Shown here: one piece after another, positions 38,106 to 47,705 of the stretch
Position numbering within the stretch: position 1 is the stretch's first letter
How the letters are laid out: the number at the start of each line of letters is the position of its first letter
Source: Peribacillus faecalis
GTDB lineage: Bacteria > Bacillota > Bacilli > Bacillales > DSM-1321
Assembly (NCBI RefSeq): GCF_014712675.1
Contig: NZ_JACXSI010000008.1
Location: 1-64,000, forward strand
DNA: 64,000 nt
Direction of reading: 5' to 3'
Notes under the pieces: model-generated
What the model saw: only the letters and a program-made list of their open reading frames with translations
What the model was told of the DNA's origin: nothing
The model's database searches: none
Program-made: the position numbers and the translations under genes

Positions 38106-39521
38106 ATGTCAGCTTTACTTTTACCAATAAGTTTATTTATTAAAAATTTTATTGAGTTACCTATCTCTTATTTGAGAGAATTACCTATTTATTTTTATTT
38201 ATTGCTAATAATAATCTCAATTATAATAGGAACTAAAATAAAATTAAAAAGATTATTTAATACGAAAGTATTTATATTTATAGCAATTGTTTTAGGTTTT
38301 CAATTGTTAGCAATGCTTATAAGTTATGGTTATATAGGGAATGATTCGTTAAATATAAATCCTATTAAACAATTTATAAAGCTATGTATCTTTCTAACTT
38401 GTATTTTTATTCACTATTTTGCTGTCAAATACTTTATCAATAATATGCAAGATATTAGAGGGTTTATAAGAGGAAATATAATCTCTTTATTTATTATTCT
38501 TGCAATTAGTTATATTCAACTTTTATACGTAATATTCCCAGGTCTTTTTGATGGGCTTGTAAGTATAATTGGATTATTTGAGCATAGATTTGATAGATCA
38601 TGGTATGACAATGGAAGCTATGTACAGACAATGGGAAGAATCAATGGTTTAAATCCGGAAGCTGGTTATTTAGCAGCACAATTATTAATAGTATTCGTAC
38701 CGTTTATATTAGCATCTATAAAAAACAAAGTGAATATTTTCTCAAGTTCTAAAAAATATAAACCTACATTTTTTTATATTTTGTTAACTAGTATCGTAAT
38801 AATCTTATTTTTCGCAAAAACAACAACTGGTCTTGTTGCAATTTTAATGATTTTTGCATTTTTTTGGATGAGTTTGCCGTGGAAAAGAAAAGTAACTACA
38901 GCTATTATGTTTGTATTTTTAGGTTCTATAGGAATTGTTTATTGTCTAAGCAATACTTATATGATGGAAATTTTAAATGAAAATTTATTTAATAAAGCAC
39001 AAAGTGGATCTGCTATGAATCGTTCGGGAGGAACTATAGGGCTTATAATTATATGGTTAAAGCATTTAATAACCGGAATTGGTTGGGACTATCATAATTT
39101 CTATTTATTCGAAAACGTTCCATTGTGGTCAACCGGAAATTGGGAATATCATAACGTTTATGTACCAGAAAATTTTTATCCTATCTTAAGTATATTTTTT
39201 GGCTGGTTAGCAGAATTTGGTACAGTCTGTATGATCTTTATTATTCTCTACTTAAATAAACTTTTAAAGGATTATCGACTATTAAGTAAACAAGCCATTT
39301 CGATTAATCATGAAAATTGTCAATTGATTATAGCTATTAAAGATGCAGCCCATTTTTTTGTGTATTTCTATATAATAATATCCTTTTTAAGTTTTGGTTG
39401 GTCTGAAAGCTGTTATTTAATTATGTTTTTCTTTTTTATAGTAGTTCGACAATTATTGAAAGATGAATTGAGCAAGGAGAGTAATTTGATTGAATATAAA
39501 AATTATTGTAGCAACACATAA
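38106..39521 (+). CDS. Polysaccharide polymerase (Wzy/O-antigen ligase-like)
   Basis: A 471-residue protein with about ten to twelve membrane helices and a large central loop (MGRINGLNPEAGYLAAQLLI, TTTGLVAIL), the topology of Wzy polymerases. It very likely joins repeat units outside the membrane. AAGGTTAGAGG precedes the ATG. Its end overlaps the next gene by 32 bases. Base composition is clearly more AT-rich than in the housekeeping part of the window. Confidence 0.85.
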   Translation: MSALLLPISLFIKNFIELPISYLRELPIYFYLLLIIISIIIGTKIKLKRLFNTKVFIFIAIVLGFQLLAMLISYGYIGNDSLNINPIKQFIKLCIFLTCIFIHYFAVKYFINNMQDIRGFIRGNIISLFIILAISYIQLLYVIFPGLFDGLVSIIGLFEHRFDRSWYDNGSYVQTMGRINGLNPEAGYLAAQLLIVFVPFILASIKNKVNIFSSSKKYKPTFFYILLTSIVIILFFAKTTTGLVAILMIFAFFWMSLPWKRKVTTAIMFVFLGSIGIVYCLSNTYMMEILNENLFNKAQSGSAMNRSGGTIGLIIIWLKHLITGIGWDYHNFYLFENVPLWSTGNWEYHNVYVPENFYPILSIFFGWLAEFGTVCMIFIILYLNKLLKDYRLLSKQAISINHENCQLIIAIKDAAHFFVYFYIIISFLSFGWSESCYLIMFFFFIVVRQLLKDELSKESNLIEYKNYCSNT

Positions 39522-40261
39522 AAAGTATGAGATGCCAGAAGACCAAATGTATTTACCAATTCAAGTAGGGAAGGCAATCAACAGTTCCTTGGAATATATT
39601 GGTGACAATACAGGTGAAAATATCTCGCTTAAAAACCCAAATTATTGTGAGCTTACAGCGATGTATTGGGCTTGGAAAAATATAGATACTGATTATTTAG
39701 GACTAGTTCATTATCGAAGACACTTTGGTAGCAAGTCTTTTTTTATTGGTTCAGAAAAGAAAAAGAATATATTAACTAAAGACAAAGCTCAAGAACTTTT
39801 AAAAGGATATGATGCAATTTTTCCTAAGAAACGAAATTATTGGATTGAAACAAATAAGTCACAGTATGTCAATGCTCATTATGGCCGAGATTTGGAATTA
39901 ACAAAAGATATTATTAGTGAGAAATATCCAGAGTACGTTAGTGCTTTTGATATGATTATGAATAAACGTTCAGGACATAGATTTAATATGTTTGTGATGA
40001 AAAAAGAACTCTTTGATGCTTATTGTGAATGGTTATTTGAAATCTTATTTGAACTAGAAAAAAATTGATATTTCAAATTATTCTACATATCAAGCTAGAG
40101 TATTCGGATTTATTAGTGAGCGCTTATTAGATGTATGGATTGAAGTTCATAATGTAAATTATATCGAAGTACCTGTAGTGCATATGGAGAATCAGAATTG
40201 GCCTAAGAAAATCTTTCAATTTATTAAAAGAAAATTTACTATAAACCAATTAGAAATGTAG
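39490..40261 (+). pseudogene. DUF4422 glycosyltransferase interrupted by a frameshift
   Basis: Starting at TTG 39490 (AAGGAGAG upstream), it reads MNIKIIVATHKKYEMPEDQM, with the family motif LGLVHYRRHF and MNKRSGHRFNMFVMKKELFD, and stops after 192 residues at 40068. The stop follows a run of seven A (40058-40064). With six A the frame would continue IDISNYSTYQARVFGFISER, LLDVWIEVHN and VVHMENQNWPKKI to a TAG at 40261, giving about 256 residues, the family's normal length. The conserved C-terminal FGFISERL block is therefore split off. DUF4422 proteins are putative capsular glycosyltransferases. Confidence 0.85.
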
Positions 40262-40283
40262 ATTTTTAGAAAGGATATCTAAA

Positions 40284-41099
40284 ATGAGTACACCTTTAAG
40301 GGAACTACAATTAGTTGAATTAGAAATATTAAAAGATGTTGTGAAAATTTGTGAAGAAAATAATTTAAGATACTTCTTAATGGGAGGTACTTTTTTAGGA
40401 GCAGTAAGGCATAAGGGGTTTATACCTTGGGATGATGACATTGATATAGCAATGCCAAGGGAAGACTATGAAAATTTTTTTGAAATTGTAGATCAAAAAT
40501 TGCATGGTGATTATATATATAAAAACTTTAAAAAAGGAAATGAGAAAACTATTTATTTTTCAAGGGTAGAGAATATTAACTTTGAAATTGAAGATAACTC
40601 TGCAATTAAGAAGAGAATTAGAAATGCCTGGATTGATATTTTTCCACTTGATGGTATGCCTAACAATAGACTTGTTAGGTTTTTTCATAAAATTAGATTG
40701 TTATATTTAAGAGTTACATTACAGTATTCTCAATTCTCAGTAATAGTTAATCAAAATTTACCTAATAGGCCACTACATGAAAATATATTAATAAAAATAG
40801 GTAAAATGATTAACTTCGAGAGAATTTTAGATACAGAAAAATGTATGAATAAATTAGATATAGCTTTAAAGAAATACAATTACCATAATTCTAAATATGT
40901 TGTGAATTTTATGGGGGCATATAAATTTAAAGAAATGTTTCTAAGAGAAATATACGATGATACAGAAAAATATGAATTTGAGACTGAACAATTGATAGCG
41001 CCTAAAAATTTTAATTTCGTACTGTCGCAAATGTATGGCGATTATATGACTCCACCAAGGGAAGATGCTAAAAATAAACATAATACCAAAACTATTTAG
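40284..41099 (+). CDS. LicD family phosphotransferase
   Basis: A 271-residue protein of the LicD/nucleotidyltransferase-fold family, which adds phosphorylcholine or other phospho-groups to surface glycans. The core motif FLMGGTFLGAVRHKGFIPW and DDDIDIAMPR (residues 32-60) includes the metal-binding DDDID. AGAAAGGATATC precedes the ATG. With tagD nearby, a glycerol-phosphate or choline-phosphate decoration is possible but not shown. Confidence 0.88.
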   Translation: MSTPLRELQLVELEILKDVVKICEENNLRYFLMGGTFLGAVRHKGFIPWDDDIDIAMPREDYENFFEIVDQKLHGDYIYKNFKKGNEKTIYFSRVENINFEIEDNSAIKKRIRNAWIDIFPLDGMPNNRLVRFFHKIRLLYLRVTLQYSQFSVIVNQNLPNRPLHENILIKIGKMINFERILDTEKCMNKLDIALKKYNYHNSKYVVNFMGAYKFKEMFLREIYDDTEKYEFETEQLIAPKNFNFVLSQMYGDYMTPPREDAKNKHNTKTI

Positions 41100-41178
41100 A
41101 AATACAGAAAAACTGGAATTGTAAAATAAGGGTTTAACAATAATATTTTATAGATTTTAACTAGAGCAGAGGTGGACA

Positions 41179-42330
41179 ATGAAGAGAGTACTTGTAGTTG
41201 GTGGAATGGCTCGAGGCGGGGGTATTTCGAAATTTTTAATGACCACATATTCCAATATACAAGATAAGGAGCTCCGTTTTGATTTTGTAAGTGAGTTTGG
41301 GAAAAATGATTATAAAGAAGAAATGGATAAAAAAGGTTGGGGACAAGTTAGTATAACTCCAATTAAAGAAAATGTGTGTAAACATCTAATTGAATGGTAT
41401 TTATTTCTTAAACATCATGCAAAAGAATATGAAGCTATCCACTTTCATTATGATTCATTACACAAATTTATGCCGTTTTATTGGGCGAAAAAGTTTAAGA
41501 TACCTAAGATAATTGTTCATTCGCATAATTCATATAATGATAAGAATAATATTATCAAGATGAAATTGCACAATATTGGTAGGGGGATTGTTGCCAAAAA
41601 TGCTACTCACTTCTTTGCATGTTCGAGTAAGGCAGCAAAATGGTTTTATGAACAAGAAATATTGAGTGAAAATAAAATACAGATAATAAAAAATGGTATT
41701 GACTTAGATTCTTTCAAATATTCTCCAGTAGTACGTGGGGATATAAGGGAAGAATTGAACATTAACGAAAAATTTGTTATTGGTCATGTTGGAAGATTTG
41801 AAACTCAAAAGAATCATAAATTTCTCATACAGGTGTTTCATCAAATATATATGAAAAATAAAAATGCTGTTCTTTTACTTATAGGAGATGGAAATACAAA
41901 AAAAGAAATTATTGAAATGGTAAACAGTTTAAATCTTAAAGATAGTGTTAAAATTTTAGGTTTAAGAAATGACGTTTCAAAGTTAATTCAGGGGATGGAT
42001 GTATTACTATTTCCTTCATTATATGAAGGCTTACCATTGACATTAATAGAAGCACAAACAGCAGGTTTACCATGTTTTATTTCAGACTCAATAGCAAGTG
42101 AAACAAAATGTTCAGAGTTTGTTTCTTTTTTATCACTTGAAGATAAACCTGAAAAGTGGGCAGATGCGATATTAAAGGAAGAACATAACCATAGTAGAAA
42201 TAGATGTAATGGTTATTTTCAAGTGAAAGAGTCAGGTTATGACATTAAGGATGTAGCTGATGATTTAGCTGAGTTTTATTTAAATGCTGAGAGTAACAAT
42301 GATCAAACTAGATATAATAACTGTTTGTAA
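41179..42330 (+). CDS. Glycosyltransferase family 4
   Basis: A 383-residue GT-B glycosyltransferase of the EpsF type. The N-terminal domain starts VLVVGGMARGGGISKF, and the C-terminal nucleotide-sugar domain has IGHVGRFETQKNH and the EX7E-type motif FPSLYEGLPLTLIEAQ. AGAGCAGAGGTGGAC precedes the ATG. It should transfer a hexose inside the cell during repeat-unit assembly; donor and acceptor are unknown. Confidence 0.92.
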   Translation: MKRVLVVGGMARGGGISKFLMTTYSNIQDKELRFDFVSEFGKNDYKEEMDKKGWGQVSITPIKENVCKHLIEWYLFLKHHAKEYEAIHFHYDSLHKFMPFYWAKKFKIPKIIVHSHNSYNDKNNIIKMKLHNIGRGIVAKNATHFFACSSKAAKWFYEQEILSENKIQIIKNGIDLDSFKYSPVVRGDIREELNINEKFVIGHVGRFETQKNHKFLIQVFHQIYMKNKNAVLLLIGDGNTKKEIIEMVNSLNLKDSVKILGLRNDVSKLIQGMDVLLFPSLYEGLPLTLIEAQTAGLPCFISDSIASETKCSEFVSFLSLEDKPEKWADAILKEEHNHSRNRCNGYFQVKESGYDIKDVADDLAEFYLNAESNNDQTRYNNCL

Positions 42331-42348
42331 TAAAATAGGAGTACTTTT

Positions 42349-43371
42349 ATGAAAAGACGTATATATTCAATAGAAACTATAGAACCTGCACATTTTCATG
42401 CAGGTTCAAAAGCAAGAGATGATATGAACCATTTCTTTAGTGAAATGGGCATCCCTAAAATTGTTTTTGATCGATCTGTAAGTAAATTAGAAAAATTATT
42501 GTTTATGAATAGTAATGTAAAAAGAAAATTATCTAATTTAAATAAGGATGATATTGTAATAATTCAGTATCCAATATACGGAAAGAGTTCTTTTGCTAGT
42601 GTTCTATATAAAACAATAAAGCAAAAAGGATTATCTAGTATATTGGTTGTACATGACATAGACTCGATAAGAAATAAAGCTGATAAAAAAGTGATTGCTG
42701 AAGAGGTAAAGACATTAAATCAGTTTGATATTATCATTTCTCATAATGAAGAAATGACTTCTTTTTTAAAGGAAATTGGTGTTAAAAGGAATATTATTGA
42801 CTTAGAAATTTTTGATTATCATAATCATAGTGCATTCCAAGAAACTAATAATAATGGTATTGTTTTTGCTGGTAATCTGCAAAAATCGGAATTCTTGAGT
42901 GAAATTTCGAATATGAATAATGAATTAATTTTATATGGTCCAAATCCTCAAACATACAAAGCAAAAAATATCAGATATATCGGAGCATTCCCTCCAAATG
43001 AGTTGCCAAATCGTATGAATGGTAAATTCGGTTTAATATGGGATGGAACTTCGGTTGATACTTGTTCAGGTTTATTTGGTGAGTATATGAAATATAATAA
43101 TCCTCATAAAACATCTTTGTATTTGAGTTGTGGATTGCCAGTTATTATTTGGAAGGAAGCAGCACTAGCTAAATTTATAGAAAAACATAATTTAGGAATT
43201 GCGATAAATTCTTTAGAAAATATTGATCATGAACTTTCTAAAGTAACAGAAAAGCAGTATAGTACTATGAAAAATAATGTAATTAGCATGGCGGGAAAAA
43301 TAAGAAATGGTCATTTTTGTAAAACATCTATAAATAGAGCGGTTAACCTTTTAATGGAGGAAATGAAATGA
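42349..43371 (+). CDS. Probable galactofuranosyltransferase
   Basis: A 340-residue GT-B-type transferase of the family that includes beta-1,6-galactofuranosyltransferase WbbI and streptococcal Gtf3. Features are IVIIQYPIYGKSSFASVLYK, VVHDIDSIR, FAGNLQKSEFL and the long NNPHKTSLYLSCGLPVIIW. It overlaps glf by 4 bases, which strongly suggests that it uses the UDP-galactofuranose made by Glf. GTACTTTT precedes the ATG with only a weak binding site (AGGAGT). Confidence 0.82.
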   Translation: MKRRIYSIETIEPAHFHAGSKARDDMNHFFSEMGIPKIVFDRSVSKLEKLLFMNSNVKRKLSNLNKDDIVIIQYPIYGKSSFASVLYKTIKQKGLSSILVVHDIDSIRNKADKKVIAEEVKTLNQFDIIISHNEEMTSFLKEIGVKRNIIDLEIFDYHNHSAFQETNNNGIVFAGNLQKSEFLSEISNMNNELILYGPNPQTYKAKNIRYIGAFPPNELPNRMNGKFGLIWDGTSVDTCSGLFGEYMKYNNPHKTSLYLSCGLPVIIWKEAALAKFIEKHNLGIAINSLENIDHELSKVTEKQYSTMKNNVISMAGKIRNGHFCKTSINRAVNLLMEEMK

Positions 43372-44474
43372 AGTACGATTATCTAGTAGTTGGATCTGGT
43401 TTATTTGGAAGTGTTTTTGCTTACGAAGCAGCTAAAAGAGGCAAGAGAGTAAAGGTTATTGATAAAAGAAATCACATAGCTGGTAATGTATATACAGAAA
43501 AAATGGAAGATATTAATGTGCATAAATATGGAGCGCATATTTTTCATACAAATGATAAAGAAATTTGGGATTATGTGAATCAATTTGCTGAGTTTAATCG
43601 TTACACGAATACACCTATAGCAAACTATAATGGTGAAATATATAATCTGCCTTTTAATATGAATACGTTCAATAAATTATGGGGTGTATTTACTCCAGAA
43701 GAAGCAAAGGCAAAAATCGAGGAACAAAAAGCAGCAGTACAAATTGATGAGCCTAAAAACTTAGAAGAACAAGCTATTTCATTAATTGGTACAGACATTT
43801 ACGAAAAATTAATTAAAGGATATACAGAAAAACAATGGGGAAGAAAAGCAACAGAACTTCCAAGCTTTATCATTAAACGATTACCTGTTCGTTTCACATA
43901 TGATAACAATTATTTCAATGATAAATATCAAGGGATTCCAGAGGGTGGATATACACAGTTAGTTGAAAAGATGCTATCAAGTGATTTAATTGATGTTGAA
44001 TTAGGTGTCGATTTCTTTGATAAAAAGGATGAGTATTTAAAAGACTTCCCTAAAATTGTTTATACAGGGATGATTGATCAGTTCTTTAATTATGAATTTG
44101 GAACGTTAGAATATAGAAGCTTACATTTTGAAAATGAAACATTAAATGTAGAAAACTACCAAGGGAATGCTGTAGTGAACTATACTGATGCAGAAACACC
44201 ATATACTCGAATTATTGAACATAAACACTTTGAATTCGGTACACAAGCTAAAACAATTATTACAAAGGAATACCCGAAAACATGGGTAAAAGGTGATGAA
44301 CCTTATTACCCGATGAATGATGATAAGAATAATACTATTTTTAAACAGTACCTTGAATTAGCAGATAAAACTCCAAATGTGATTTTTGGTGGCAGACTGG
44401 GGATGTATAAATACTATGATATGCATCAAGTCATCGATGCAGCATTAGAAGCTGTAAAAGTAGAATTTAAATAA
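43368..44474 (+). CDS. glf: UDP-galactopyranose mutase
   Basis: A 368-residue flavoenzyme converting UDP-galactopyranose to UDP-galactofuranose. The FAD-binding loop is VVGSGLFGS at residues 6-14, and the family blocks GAHIFHTND, YTEKQWG and PEGGYTQLVEKM are intact. GGAGGAAATGAAATG covers its start. It shows that the locus 1 polymer probably contains galactofuranose. Confidence 0.96.
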   Translation: MKYDYLVVGSGLFGSVFAYEAAKRGKRVKVIDKRNHIAGNVYTEKMEDINVHKYGAHIFHTNDKEIWDYVNQFAEFNRYTNTPIANYNGEIYNLPFNMNTFNKLWGVFTPEEAKAKIEEQKAAVQIDEPKNLEEQAISLIGTDIYEKLIKGYTEKQWGRKATELPSFIIKRLPVRFTYDNNYFNDKYQGIPEGGYTQLVEKMLSSDLIDVELGVDFFDKKDEYLKDFPKIVYTGMIDQFFNYEFGTLEYRSLHFENETLNVENYQGNAVVNYTDAETPYTRIIEHKHFEFGTQAKTIITKEYPKTWVKGDEPYYPMNDDKNNTIFKQYLELADKTPNVIFGGRLGMYKYYDMHQVIDAALEAVKVEFK

Positions 44475-44495
44475 TGTAGAAATAGGAATTTTTAT

Positions 44496-45935
44496 ATGAG
44501 TATAGCAAAAAACTATTTCTACAATGTGGCTTATCAAATTGTAGTATTGATTATACCTTTAATAACGATTCCTTATATTTCAAGGGTATTAGGAAGTAGT
44601 GGTATTGGTACTAATGCATATACGAACTCTATTGTTCAGTATTTTGTTTTATTCGGCACAATAGGCATTTCCCTTTATGGTAACCGTACTATAGCATATG
44701 TTAGAGACGATAAAGAAGAGCTTAGTCGAAACTTTTGGGGAATTTTTATATTAAAGATCTTAACTACTTTAACTGCTTATGGTGTTTTCTTATTTTATTT
44801 AAATATAACAGATGAATTCAAAAATATTTTTGTATTTCAGTCTCTTTACATCATTGCTGCGGCTGTTGATATTTCATGGTTGTTTATGGGATTAGAAGAT
44901 TTTAAGAAAACAGTCATAAGAAATCTAATAGTAAGGTTAATGGGAGTTATTCTCATATTTGTTTTTGTAAAAACAACTTCAGATTTATGGAAGTATGTCT
45001 TCATTTTATCAGCATCACAGTTAATTGGTCACTTAACGTTATGGTTTTATTTACCGAAAACTGTTATTAAAGTGAAACTAAAGTGGAAAGATATAAGTAA
45101 GCATTTCCTTCCGTCTATCCAACTATTCATACCCCAGATTGCGATTCAAGTCTACATTGTTTTAAATAAAACGATGCTAGGTTATTTTTCAAATATGGAT
45201 GAAGTAGGTTTCTTTGATAACTCGGACAAGATAGTTAAGGTGGTTTTAGCTGTTGTTACGGCAATGGGAGTGGTCATGCTTCCTAGAGTAGCTAATACAT
45301 TTGCGAAGGGAGAAATGTCTAAGGTAAGAAATTATTTGTATCAATCATTTGATTTTGTATCTTATCTTGCAATTCCTATGATGTTTGGATTAGCTGGAAT
45401 TGCCAATGAATTCACTCCATGGTTTTTTGGTCCCGGATATAGCAAGACTAGTATTTTAATAGGGGTAATTAGTCCTGCTATTGTTTTTATTGCTTGGAGT
45501 AATGTTTTAGGACAACAATATTTACTGCCTGTTGGAAAGGTAAGAGGTTATACATCATCTGTCTGTGTGGGTGCGCTTGTTAATTTCTCACTAAACTTAT
45601 TATTGATAAAGCATTTCTTATCCATTGGTACGGCTATAGCAACAGTAATAGCTGAATGCATGGTTACTTTGGTTCAAATTTATTGGGTGAGACGTGATAT
45701 TGAGTTAAAGAAATTATTCATTCCAATATGGAAATATTTCCTTTCTGGTGCCATAATGTTCGGCGTTATTAGATTTTTGGGTGTTATAATGGGCATCGGG
45801 ATGTTTACAACTATAATCCAATGTGTATTAGGAGCTATTTCGTATTTTGCTATCTTATTTTTATTGCAATCAGATATGAATAAAAAGCTATTTTCTAAAG
45901 GATGGGAAATTATAGGGAAGGTTATCCAGTCTTGA
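44496..45935 (+). CDS. Polysaccharide flippase (Wzx/MOP family)
   Basis: A 479-residue membrane protein with about twelve to fourteen helices. The N-terminal NYFYNVAYQIVVLIIPLITI and PYISRVLGSSGIG is typical of Wzx. It moves lipid-linked repeat units across the membrane for the polymerase encoded at 38106. It is the last gene of the first EPS operon, since a terminator follows. Confidence 0.93.
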   Translation: MSIAKNYFYNVAYQIVVLIIPLITIPYISRVLGSSGIGTNAYTNSIVQYFVLFGTIGISLYGNRTIAYVRDDKEELSRNFWGIFILKILTTLTAYGVFLFYLNITDEFKNIFVFQSLYIIAAAVDISWLFMGLEDFKKTVIRNLIVRLMGVILIFVFVKTTSDLWKYVFILSASQLIGHLTLWFYLPKTVIKVKLKWKDISKHFLPSIQLFIPQIAIQVYIVLNKTMLGYFSNMDEVGFFDNSDKIVKVVLAVVTAMGVVMLPRVANTFAKGEMSKVRNYLYQSFDFVSYLAIPMMFGLAGIANEFTPWFFGPGYSKTSILIGVISPAIVFIAWSNVLGQQYLLPVGKVRGYTSSVCVGALVNFSLNLLLIKHFLSIGTAIATVIAECMVTLVQIYWVRRDIELKKLFIPIWKYFLSGAIMFGVIRFLGVIMGIGMFTTIIQCVLGAISYFAILFLLQSDMNKKLFSKGWEIIGKVIQS

Positions 45936-45972
45936 CTGTTTGTTAATATATTTAATTTAAAACTAAATTAAT

Positions 45973-46009
45973 GTGAAAACATTCACTTTGTGTGAATGTT
46001 TTCTTTTTA
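45973..46009 (+). terminator. Terminator of EPS operon 1
   Basis: GAAAACATTCAC and GTGAATGTTTTC form a perfect 12-bp stem with a 5-base loop and TTTTT tail. Confidence 0.9.
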
Positions 46010-46117
46010 TGTCAAACAGGCTCTAAGAATAATCTGTTAATAAAAGATTTTAGCCAAAATATTTAAACTTCTAAGCATTATTAGTTTGTTTTTTAATAGG
46101 ATATAGGAGAGGAAAAA

Positions 46118-46540
46118 ATGAAAATTAGAAAAAGAATCTTAACATACGGTACATTTGATCTTCTGCATTATGGTCATATAAATCTACTTAGAAGGGCAAA
46201 AGAATTAGGAGGCGAATTAATAGTAGGTCTCTCAACAGATGAATTTAATCAGCTGAAGGATAAAAAATCATATTATAGTTACGAATATCGTAAATTAATG
46301 TTGGAATCAATTCGTTACGTTGATAAGGTCATTCCTGAAAACACTTGGGAACAGAAAGTTCAGGACATTAAAGATAATAAAATTGATATTTTTCTTATGG
46401 GGGACGATTGGGAAGGCAAGTTTGACTTCTTAGCGGAATATTGCGAAGTAATATATTTACCGCGTACTGTTGGAGTCTCCACTACAAAGATAAAATCAGA
46501 TCTCTTTAATGATAACTCTTCAAATGTTAAAGAGGTTTAG
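46118..46540 (+). CDS. tagD: Glycerol-3-phosphate cytidylyltransferase
   Basis: A 140-residue nucleotidyltransferase making CDP-glycerol, the donor for teichoic acid or glycerol-phosphate-decorated glycans. The HxGH motif is in GTFDLLHYGHINLL, and RTVGVSTTKIK is the second signature. ATAGGAGAGGAAAAA precedes the ATG. It stands alone between the locus 1 terminator and galE. B. subtilis TagD is 129 residues, so the C-terminus is slightly longer here. Confidence 0.93.
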   Translation: MKIRKRILTYGTFDLLHYGHINLLRRAKELGGELIVGLSTDEFNQLKDKKSYYSYEYRKLMLESIRYVDKVIPENTWEQKVQDIKDNKIDIFLMGDDWEGKFDFLAEYCEVIYLPRTVGVSTTKIKSDLFNDNSSNVKEV

Positions 46541-46639
46541 ATATTAATTTCTAATATCAGTTCATGATTAGAGGTTATTTATTGAATCTAAATTATCGGT
46601 TAGAATAAACTCATTTGAACTAAAGAAAGAGGAGAAGTT

Positions 46640-47632
46640 ATGAAAATCCTAGTTATCGGCGGGGCCGGTTACGTCGGCTCACACGCAGTAAAAGGTCTTT
46701 TGGAAAAAGGTCACGAGGTTGTTGTTGTGGACAACTTAGAAACTGGTCATAAGGAAGCTGTTCCTTCAAATGTTTCTTTATATATCGGAGACATGCGTGA
46801 TAAATCCTTTTTAGATAATGTTTTTGAAAAAGAAAACATTGATGCGGTGATGCACTTCGCTGCACATTCTCTGGTTGGAGAATCTATGGCGAATCCACTA
46901 AAATATTTCCACAACAATACATACGGTATGATGGTATTGCTTGAGGTTATGAAGGAAAGAAATGTAGATAAGATTGTATTCTCATCTACAGCTGCTACAT
47001 ATGGTGAGCCTACAAATATTCCTATTACGGAAGAAGAGCCAACGAATCCTACCAATCCATATGGTGAATCTAAACTGATGATGGAAAAAATGATGAAGTG
47101 GGCAGATGAAGCATATGGTATTCGTTTTGTATCTCTTCGCTATTTTAACGTAGCTGGTGCTAGTTTAGATGGGACAATCGGTGAAGATCACCGCATTGAA
47201 ACGCATTTAATTCCGTTAGTATTGCAAACAGCTCAAGGAAAGAGAGAAAGTATTACAATCTTTGGAGATGATTACAATACAGCGGATGGTACATGTATTC
47301 GTGATTATATCCATGTTGTGGATTTAATTAATGCGCACATTCTAGCATTAGAGTATTTATCAGAAGGTAACGATAGTAATATTTTCAACTTAGGAAGTGC
47401 GACTGGTTATTCGGTGAAAGAAATCATCGATGTGGCAAAAGAGGTAACAGGCTTGCCAATCAATGTCGTGCAAGGTGAAAGAAGAGCCGGAGATCCTAGT
47501 ACGTTAATTGCTTCCAGTGACAAAGCTAAGGCAATTTTAAAATGGAATCCGAAGTATACGGATATCTCTCAAATCATCCAAAATGCGTGGGTGTGGCATA
47601 AAAACCATCCAAATGGATATTTGGATAAATGA
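46640..47632 (+). CDS. galE: UDP-glucose 4-epimerase (second copy)
   Basis: A 330-residue epimerase, with GGAGYVGSH at residues 6-14, [13 protein letters not shown] and [22 protein letters not shown] precedes the ATG. Together with galU, glf and pgcA it supplies UDP-galactose for the galactofuranose route of locus 1. It is not a recent duplicate of the copy at 22940; the two differ throughout. A terminator follows. Confidence 0.95.
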   Translation: MKILVIGGAGYVGSHAVKGLLEKGHEVVVVDNLETGHKEAVPSNVSLYIGDMRDKSFLDNVFEKENIDAVMHFAAHSLVGESMANPLKYFHNNTYGMMVLLEVMKERNVDKIVFSSTAATYGEPTNIPITEEEPTNPTNPYGESKLMMEKMMKWADEAYGIRFVSLRYFNVAGASLDGTIGEDHRIETHLIPLVLQTAQGKRESITIFGDDYNTADGTCIRDYIHVVDLINAHILALEYLSEGNDSNIFNLGSATGYSVKEIIDVAKEVTGLPINVVQGERRAGDPSTLIASSDKAKAILKWNPKYTDISQIIQNAWVWHKNHPNGYLDK

Positions 47633-47643
47633 AATTGATCTTT

Positions 47644-47673
47644 TAGCCCGTCTCATTATGAGGCGGGCTTTTT
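47644..47673 (+). terminator. Terminator of galE copy 2
   Basis: AGCCCGTCTCA and TGAGGCGGGCT form a stem, followed by TTTTT. Confidence 0.88.
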
Positions 47674-47705
47674 AACTATAGGTATTTTTAATAGGGGTGT
47701 ATTAA

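Noticed and set aside
40069-40261. A separate small gene after the DUF4422 stop
   Set aside because: It has no start codon or binding site of its own and continues the DUF4422 homology in the next frame.
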